Source: CAZBBC01 sp964489835
Lineage (GTDB): Bacteria > Calditrichota > Calditrichia > JAJRVZ01
Assembly: GCA_964489835.1 (NCBI GenBank)
Contig: CAZBBC010000191.1
Span: 1 to 7,643, forward strand
Reading direction: 5' to 3'
DNA: 7,643 bases
In this document: piece by piece, positions 1 through 4,203 of the stretch
Numbering within the stretch: position 1 is the stretch's first letter
How the letters are laid out: every line of letters starts with the position of its first letter
The notes under the pieces: model-generated
Seen by the model: the letters and a program-made list of their open reading frames with translations, nothing else
Database searches by the model: none
What the model was told of the DNA's origin: nothing
Translations under genes and position numbers: made by a program

Positions 1-18
1 TAGGCAATAGGGAATAGG
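1..18 (-). repeat. Reversed copies of the heptamer repeat at the window edge
   Basis: The first 18 bases read TAGGCAA-TAGGGAA-TAGG, which is two and a half heptamers of the reverse complement of the YTSCCTA array at 106-189. The stretch is a perfect 18-base inverted match to 158-175. Because it begins at base 1, the left arm probably continues outside the window. It forms one arm of a large inverted structure around the core at 19-105. Confidence 0.8.
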
Positions 19-105
19 TGATAAATATCATAACATCGCTAACAATTTTTCTAGCCGTAGATCGTTAACGCTTGTTGGTAGTAGAATTAAAATAGGTAAT
101 TCTAA
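19..105. repeat. Core between inverted heptamer arms, with a hairpin
   Basis: This 87-base non-coding stretch lies between oppositely oriented heptamer arms. At its right end TAGAATTA (82-89) pairs perfectly with TAATTCTA (97-104) across a 7-base loop, giving an 8-bp stem. No reading frame of useful length is visible. It may be the unique core of a miniature repeat element, or simply intergenic DNA captured between two arrays. Which of these is correct depends on whether the core recurs elsewhere in the genome. Confidence 0.45.
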
Positions 106-189
106 TTCCCTATTCCCTACTGCCTACTGCCTATTGCCTATTGCCTATTGCCTGTTCCCTATTCCCTATTGCCTATTCCCTACTGCCTA
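106..189 (+). repeat. Tandem heptamer array, 12 copies of YTSCCTA
   Basis: Twelve consecutive 7-base units run without a phase slip: TTCCCTA x2, CTGCCTA x2, TTGCCTA x2, TTGCCTG, TTCCCTA x2, TTGCCTA, TTCCCTA, CTGCCTA. Only positions 1 and 3 of the unit vary (T/C and C/G), apart from one terminal A-to-G change in unit 7. Heptameric short tandem repeats of this kind are known from intergenic regions of cyanobacteria and some other bacteria. Their function is unsettled. There are no spacers, so this is not a CRISPR array. Confidence 0.9.
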
Positions 190-309
190 ATACTCACCCT
201 GTAGGGCAAACACCTACACATAAATCAGTATTTATCTGATACCCCTTACACATTCCTTTTATTACATTACTTTCAAAAACCATAATAACCATAATCAAAG
301 GCAAAAAAA
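190..309 (+). promoter_or_regulatory. Leader upstream of the receiver gene, with small hairpins
   Basis: This AT-rich non-coding stretch must carry the promoter of the downstream genes if they form their own unit, but no convincing -35/-10 or Bacteroidota -33/-7 pair can be picked. TGTAGG (200-205) pairs with CCTACA (213-218) across a 7-base loop. Next to it two alternative stems exclude each other: ATAAAT/ATTTAT (220-225/230-235) and ATCAG/CTGAT (224-228/236-240). A ribosome binding site AAAGG (297-301) lies 8 bases before the ATG at 310. Confidence 0.35.
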
Positions 310-693
310 ATGAGGATAGTCATTGCGGATGATTCCGAACTGCTTCGTGAGAGAATAAAGGAATCATTAAAAGATGTTAAGGAAGTTGAAATTGTCGGTG
401 AAGCGGATAACGGCATTGATGCGATAAAGATCATAAAAGAAAATAATCCCGACTTAGTCTTGCTCGATATTCGAATGCCGGAGTTGAACGGTATTGGCGT
501 TCTGAAAAAAATGAAAGCAAATGGAAATAAATCGAAAGTATGCATCTTTACGAACTATCCGTATTCTCAATATAAAACGAAATGCATAGAGGAAGGTGCT
601 GATTACTTCCTGGACAAAAACCAGGATCTGAATAAGATACCTGCAATAGTTGCTGAATTAGCTAAAACGCAGGGTGGTGAGTCTGATGAGTAA
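310..693 (+). CDS. Stand-alone CheY-like response regulator (receiver domain only)
   Basis: This 127-residue cytoplasmic protein consists of a single receiver domain and has no DNA-binding or enzymatic output. The acidic pair D7-D8 follows the first strand, and D53 in LLDIRMPELNG is the expected phosphoacceptor. T81 and K103 complete the conserved set, with F100 at the aromatic switch position. The sequence around residues 80-103 (FTNYPYSQYK...GADYFLDK) resembles single-domain regulators commonly seen near PAS kinases. The ATG at 310 is chosen because it gives a normal domain start and has AAAGG 8 bases upstream. Its stop codon overlaps the start of a small reading frame leading to the histidine kinase at 779, so the kinase is the likely phosphodonor. 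That pairing is inferred from position. The output partner is unknown and could be another protein bound in a phosphorylation-dependent way. Confidence 0.93.
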   Translation: MRIVIADDSELLRERIKESLKDVKEVEIVGEADNGIDAIKIIKENNPDLVLLDIRMPELNGIGVLKKMKANGNKSKVCIFTNYPYSQYKTKCIEEGADYFLDKNQDLNKIPAIVAELAKTQGGESDE

Positions 694-754
694 TCTCCGG
701 CAAAAAGAGCGGAATGATATAGTGAAAGGTGAGAATGAAAGCAAATGTAATTAA
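686..754 (+). CDS. 22-codon ORF overlapping the receiver stop, in frame with the kinase
   Basis: The ATG at 686 overlaps the receiver stop codon (ATGAGTAA) and has GGTGA (676-680) 5 bases upstream, the usual arrangement for translational coupling. It encodes MSNLRQKERNDIVKGENESK plus CN, a charged peptide of no recognised family, then stops at TAA 752-754. It is in the same frame as the kinase at 779, with only that one stop and eight further codons between them. It could be the original N-terminus of the kinase cut off by a nonsense change, a coupling leader peptide, or chance. It has no independent support as a functional gene. Confidence 0.3.
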   Translation: MSNLRQKERNDIVKGENESKCN

Positions 755-778
755 TCATGTTTTTATAGTGGAGGATTT

Positions 779-1531
779 ATGGAATTGATTTCTTTTCAAA
801 CTTCACAGCCACTCAGAAGAGGGAAAGAACGCCGGCAAAAACAGAACAAGCAGTCCGCTGATCTGCTATCTGTCGGATTTATCCATGATATGGCAAATTT
901 ATGCCATATCATTCTCGGAAATGCCGAACTGTTAATGTCCGATGTTTCGCCTCAGGACAAAAATTACAAATGTATAACTATTATTAATTCGAAGGCTAAT
1001 AAAGCAGTTGATTTATGTAAAGCGTTCATGGCTGATTCTATGGGGCAAATCGGCAAGACTGTGGTTTTTTCCTTAGAGGATATAATAAATGAGATTTCAT
1101 GCTTGAAATCGAACAATTCGACTCAAATTACCTTCCAGGTCGAGAAGGATCTTTGGAATATCACGGCAGATCGCAAGGAAGTCAGGCTTTGTCTGAAAAA
1201 CTTTTTAAATAATGCGGAACAGGCGATGGCAGCCGCGGGAAATATTTTTATTACAGCTGAAAATGTTAGTGACAAAGAAAATTTAATTCCGGGAAAAGGG
1301 AACTATGTAAAAATTTCAGTAAACGATCATGGTTGCGGCATCCCTGAAAGTAATATGAATAAAATTTTTATGCCTGGATTTACAACTAAAAAGAATGGAA
1401 ATGGAATGGGTTTAGCCCTGTGCAAACAAATTATTGAAAAGAATAATGGAAGTATTCAGATTAAATCGTCTCCCGAAGGTGGTACCATTGTTTCTGTTTT
1501 TTTACCGGCAGTCAATAGTCAGGCTAGTTAA
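779..1531 (+). CDS. Soluble sensor-less histidine kinase
   Basis: This 250-residue protein contains only the transmitter core of a two-component histidine kinase and would act in the cytoplasm. The first 28 residues are basic and polar, with no membrane segment and no PAS or GAF domain. The dimerisation helix carries H36 in FIHDMANLCHIILGNAELL, a HisKA-type H-box with D37 and N40. The HATPase_c domain follows: N-box at 141-149 (NFLNNAEQA), G1 box D183-HGCGIP, F-box 196-203 (IFMPGFTT) and G2 box 207-214 (GNGMGLAL). All catalytic motifs are intact, so it should be active. GGAGG (770-774) lies 4 bases before the ATG, which decides the start. The upstream receiver is the probable phosphate acceptor. 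Sensing must come from a partner, and the multi-PAS protein at 4204, which lacks a kinase, is a candidate by inference. Confidence 0.92.
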   Translation: MELISFQTSQPLRRGKERRQKQNKQSADLLSVGFIHDMANLCHIILGNAELLMSDVSPQDKNYKCITIINSKANKAVDLCKAFMADSMGQIGKTVVFSLEDIINEISCLKSNNSTQITFQVEKDLWNITADRKEVRLCLKNFLNNAEQAMAAAGNIFITAENVSDKENLIPGKGNYVKISVNDHGCGIPESNMNKIFMPGFTTKKNGNGMGLALCKQIIEKNNGSIQIKSSPEGGTIVSVFLPAVNSQAS

Positions 1532-1594
1532 TTTCAATTTAAATATCATTAGTGTCCGGTTAAAATTATAGAGCAAGTAGTAATTAAGGGAAAA
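1532..1594. other. Short intergenic stretch with a possible IS-end-like motif
   Basis: This AT-rich spacer separates the kinase from the PAS remnant. No terminator hairpin is visible. TAGTGTCCGGTTAAAATTAT (1550-1569) recalls terminal inverted repeats I remember from some IS4-like insertion sequences, which begin AGTGTCCGGTT. The complementary end is absent from the window, so this would at best be a solo end. AAGGG (1586-1590) is a possible ribosome binding site for the frame beginning at 1595. Confidence 0.25.
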
Positions 1595-1759
1595 ATGAAC
1601 GATAAAAATAAAACAAAACAGCAACTGCTAAGTGAAATTGAAAAACTGCGCCGACTCCTGGTAAAACCAGAAAACAGTGAGAATACAACCGGAAGAGCGA
1701 AGTTCATTCATAAAAGCAAAATGCTTTTCACGGTTATGCTTGTTGTTTTCATTAAATAG
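1595..1759 (+). pseudogene. Truncated N-terminus of a PAS sensor protein
   Basis: A 54-codon frame starts at ATG 1595 with AAGGG four bases upstream. Its first residues, MNDKNKTKQQLLSEIEKLRR, align without gaps to the start of the large PAS protein at 4204 (MNDGNRTKAQLLSELKQLRS), with 13 identities in the first 22 positions. That segment is the short charged helix often found at the head of multi-PAS proteins. After residue 24 the likeness ends. The last residues (MLFTVMLVVFIK) are hydrophobic, and the frame stops at TAG 1757-1759 before any PAS domain. The DNA similarity is only moderate, so this is an old paralogue and not a fresh duplication. The best reading is the leftover head of a second PAS gene, cut by deletion or insertion. 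A functional small membrane peptide cannot be excluded. Confidence 0.6.
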
Positions 1760-1793
1760 GAAATGTAAAGCATTTTATAAAATAGGGAAATAT

Positions 1794-1799
1794 AGGTGA
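1794..1799 (+). promoter_or_regulatory. Ribosome binding site supporting a TTG start
   Basis: AGGTGA stands 7 bases before TTG at 1807. There is no in-frame ATG that would keep the signal peptide of the LamG protein, so this site decides the start. A 12-base palindrome ATTTTATAAAAT (1772-1783) just upstream may belong to a promoter, but that is only a suggestion. Confidence 0.6.
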
Positions 1800-1806
1800 A
1801 TGAATT

Positions 1807-3819
1807 TTGAAAAAAGTTACTGTTATAACATTATTGCTGCTATTGATTGACACACGCGGGCTGTTTGGTCAAAATAACGCCCTGGATTTTGACGGAACAA
1901 ATGACTATGTATCTCTTGGGCTTTCTACAATTTTAAGACCAACTTCCACCATCTCAGTAGAAGCATGGGTAAATCCTGATACAAAGGGTATTTGGGAAGG
2001 AATAATCTGTAATTTATCTGATAACCATGAGACTGAATCCGGCTATGGTTTATTTATCTCAAATGATGATCCGAATACAGTAATGTGGTGGGTGCAAACT
2101 ATTGGTGGTACGCGAAGTGCTTATACAAATTATCCGGAATATTCTCTTCCAAATAATGAATGGACGCATGTGGCCGGGACTTATGACGGCAGTAACCTCC
2201 GCTTATATATTAACGGAATTTTACGTGATACAAAAGCTAAGACGGGAAACATCGATTGGACAGAATTACCGCCTCTTGACTGCAGAATAGGCGAGTATTA
2301 TGATAGTGATGAAACTAATTATTTTGATGGAAAAATAGATGAAGTTCGTATTTGGAGTGTCGTCTGCACGGAAGCGGAAATTAGGAGTACCATGTATAAA
2401 AAACTTTCCGGAAGCGAAACCGGTCTGGCCGCTTATTACACCATGGATGAAGGCAGCGGTACTTCTCTGACAGATAACAGTTCCAATAGCAATACCGGTA
2501 TCTTGACCAATGGGCCGGTATGGCAAAATTCAGGCGCCTTTTCAGGACCTAAAAACAGTCTTGTTTTTGACGGCAGCAACGATTATGTCTCTGCGGATGA
2601 GGTGTGTGCCGCTTTAAATAATCCCAGTGAGTTTTCCATGGAATGCTGGTTTAAAACAGATGACGCGTCCGTTGACCAGTATTTTCTTGCTTTCAATAAT
2701 AGCGATAACGGGAATAACCTTCAGCTAGGGATTAATAACGGAGCTTTGAAATTATACAATGCGGCTGTTTCAACCTTCGGTTCAGCACTGAATAACGATA
2801 CCTGGTATCACGTGGCCATGACGCTTACAAGCAGTAATATATCGACAGTCTACCTGAATGGGAAAGTAGATTTCACTGTAACAGACCAGACCATCCGTCC
2901 GCCTTCAGATGGTCGTTTTTCATTGGCCCAGGAATGGGACTCAGGCAGTGCTTCCAATTTTTTTGCGGGCAGCCTGGATGAAGTCCGCGTTTGGAATACA
3001 GCCCGCACAGTGACAGAAATCCGCGACAACATGATGCGTACTCTCAGCGGCGGCGAATCCGGACTGGCGGCGTATTACCGTTTTGATCAATATGATGGCA
3101 CAACGCTTTATGATATAACTACCAATGCTAATAATGGTACTCTGACCAATATGGATGAAGCAACAGATTGGGTTGCTTCCGACGCCTTTAACACTTGGAT
3201 AGGAGCGGAGAGCGGTTCTTTTTTAAATGACGCAAACTGGTCTGCCAGCCAGCCGGGAGCCACCGATAATATTGGTTTTTATGCATGGGATTTATCCTAT
3301 GCGCCGGAAATCAGCGGTTCCCCTTCGGTGAATCATTGCCTGGTTGGTTCCGCGGCCCCGGTCACACTATCCTCCGGAGCCGCCATCAACGGAAATTTAC
3401 TATTAAACCAATCTCTGGATCTGAATGGGCAAACCATCACACTCGGCTCGTCGGGAACCCTGATAGAAGGCGATGGAATTTTATACGGTGCTTCGGGTGT
3501 CATTACCACAACCCGGGATTTGAATATTATCAGCGAAAATGTGGCCGGCCTTGGCGCTGAAATTACAACTACTCAAGATATGGGCAGCACTACTATCATT
3601 CGTTCTCACGTTGCACAGGGTTCCCAGGGGATTGAACGATATTATCGAATCAATCCTACTAATAATAGCGGATTAAACGCCACTTTGGTTTTTAATTACC
3701 GTGATGCTGAATTAAACGGTCAAACCGAATCAGAACTGGCATTATTCAAATCATCGGACGGCTCCATCTGGGCAGAACAAGCATCCAGTGAAGTTAACAC
3801 AACCGCTAACACCTTAACC
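1807..3819 (+). CDS. Secreted tandem LamG-fold protein, 5' part up to the assembly gap
   Basis: This part encodes 671 residues of an exported protein. Residues 1-22 form a signal peptide (KK, then a Leu-rich core, then GLFGQ), though D15-T16-R17 in or just after the core is unusual. Two concanavalin-like LamG domains (LamG_3/laminin G-like) follow at about 25-240 and 250-455. They share the opening FDGxNDYVS and the closing DEVRxW...EIR...LSGxExGLAAYY, with DEVR at 178 and 391. Such domains usually bind glycans or other surface ligands. From W464 (WIGAESGSFLNDANWS) to 671 comes a beta-rich passenger-like region with NLLLNQSLDLNGQTITL, then IERYYRINPTNNSGLNATL, a segment typical of FCB surface proteins. 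The frame runs open into the N run. The 3' part is at 3920-4168. The exact ligand is unknown. The start is TTG. Confidence 0.85.
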
Positions 3820-3919
3820 NNNNNNNNNNNNNNNNNNNNNNNNNNNNNNNNNNNNNNNNNNNNNNNNNNNNNNNNNNNNNNNNNNNNNNNNNNNNNNNNN
3901 NNNNNNNNNNNNNNNNNNN
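3820..3919. other. Assembly gap of 100 N
   Basis: Exactly 100 N lie inside the LamG gene, the conventional length for a gap of unknown size. The coding frame before it (codon boundary at 3820) and after it (CCC at 3920) would join only if the real gap were a multiple of three. With 100 bases the frame is shifted and a false stop appears at 3931-3933. Confidence 0.97.
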
Positions 3920-4168
3920 CCCAATCCTTTTAATCCGGAAACAATTATCCGCTTCGATGTTCCAACTGGTAGTACTGAATTACAGAATATTAAACTGCAA
4001 ATATTCAATGCACTGGGTCAGCTGGTTACTACCTTTTATGAAGGCCAGATTTCCGGAGGACAATATGAAATGAAATGGAACACGGGGAATCAGCCAACGG
4101 GGGTTTATTTCATGCATTTTCAATCAAAGGATTTTGTTAAAACGCAGAAGATGATGCTGATGAGATAG
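3920..4168 (+). CDS. C-terminal sorting domain of the LamG protein (type IX secretion style), 3' part
   Basis: Read from CCC at 3920, 82 codons give PNPFNPETIIRFDVP..., then LQIFNALGQLVTTFYEG, GGQYEMKWNTGNQPTGVYFMHF and a final KTQKMMLMR before TAG (4166-4168). This is the FlgD-Ig-like/Por-secretion tail (T9SS type A sorting domain) found at the C-terminus of exported proteins in FCB bacteria. It directs passage across the outer membrane and is normally cleaved when cargo is anchored or released. Because it lies directly after the gap and completes the expected architecture, I treat it as the end of the gene that starts at 1807. Two separate genes joined at the gap would also fit, but less simply. 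The next gene begins 35 bases later, so co-transcription is possible. Confidence 0.85.
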   Translation, partial: PNPFNPETIIRFDVPTGSTELQNIKLQIFNALGQLVTTFYEGQISGGQYEMKWNTGNQPTGVYFMHFQSKDFVKTQKMMLMR

Positions 4169-4189
4169 AAAGAAAAGATCAAAGAAAAT

Positions 4190-4193
4190 AGGA
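4190..4193 (+). promoter_or_regulatory. Ribosome binding site deciding the PAS gene start
   Basis: AGGA lies 10 bases before ATG 4204 and 4 bases before an in-frame TTG at 4198. ATG 4204 is preferred because the resulting MNDGNRTK aligns from the first residue with MNDKNKTK, the start of the paralogous remnant at 1595. Confidence 0.5.
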
Positions 4194-4203
4194 TAAATTG
4201 TAT

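Noticed and set aside
106..189. Array of short repeats as a CRISPR
   Set aside because: The units are 7 bases long and directly adjacent, with no spacers, and no cas genes are in the window.
273..545. Minus-strand 90-codon frame opposite the receiver gene
   Set aside because: It is the antisense shadow of a clear receiver domain. The peptide is Ser/Phe/Ile-rich low complexity with no recognisable domain.
1783..1789. TAGGGAA as a dispersed copy of the edge heptamer
   Set aside because: A single 7-mer (also at 5278-5284) is expected by chance in a window this size and shows no tandem context.
3285..3560. Plus-strand 91-codon frame inside the LamG gene
   Set aside because: It is an out-of-frame shadow. 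The main frame carries continuous domain-like sequence across the same region.
3814..4008. Minus-strand frame through the N run
   Set aside because: It is open only because N codons cannot be stops.
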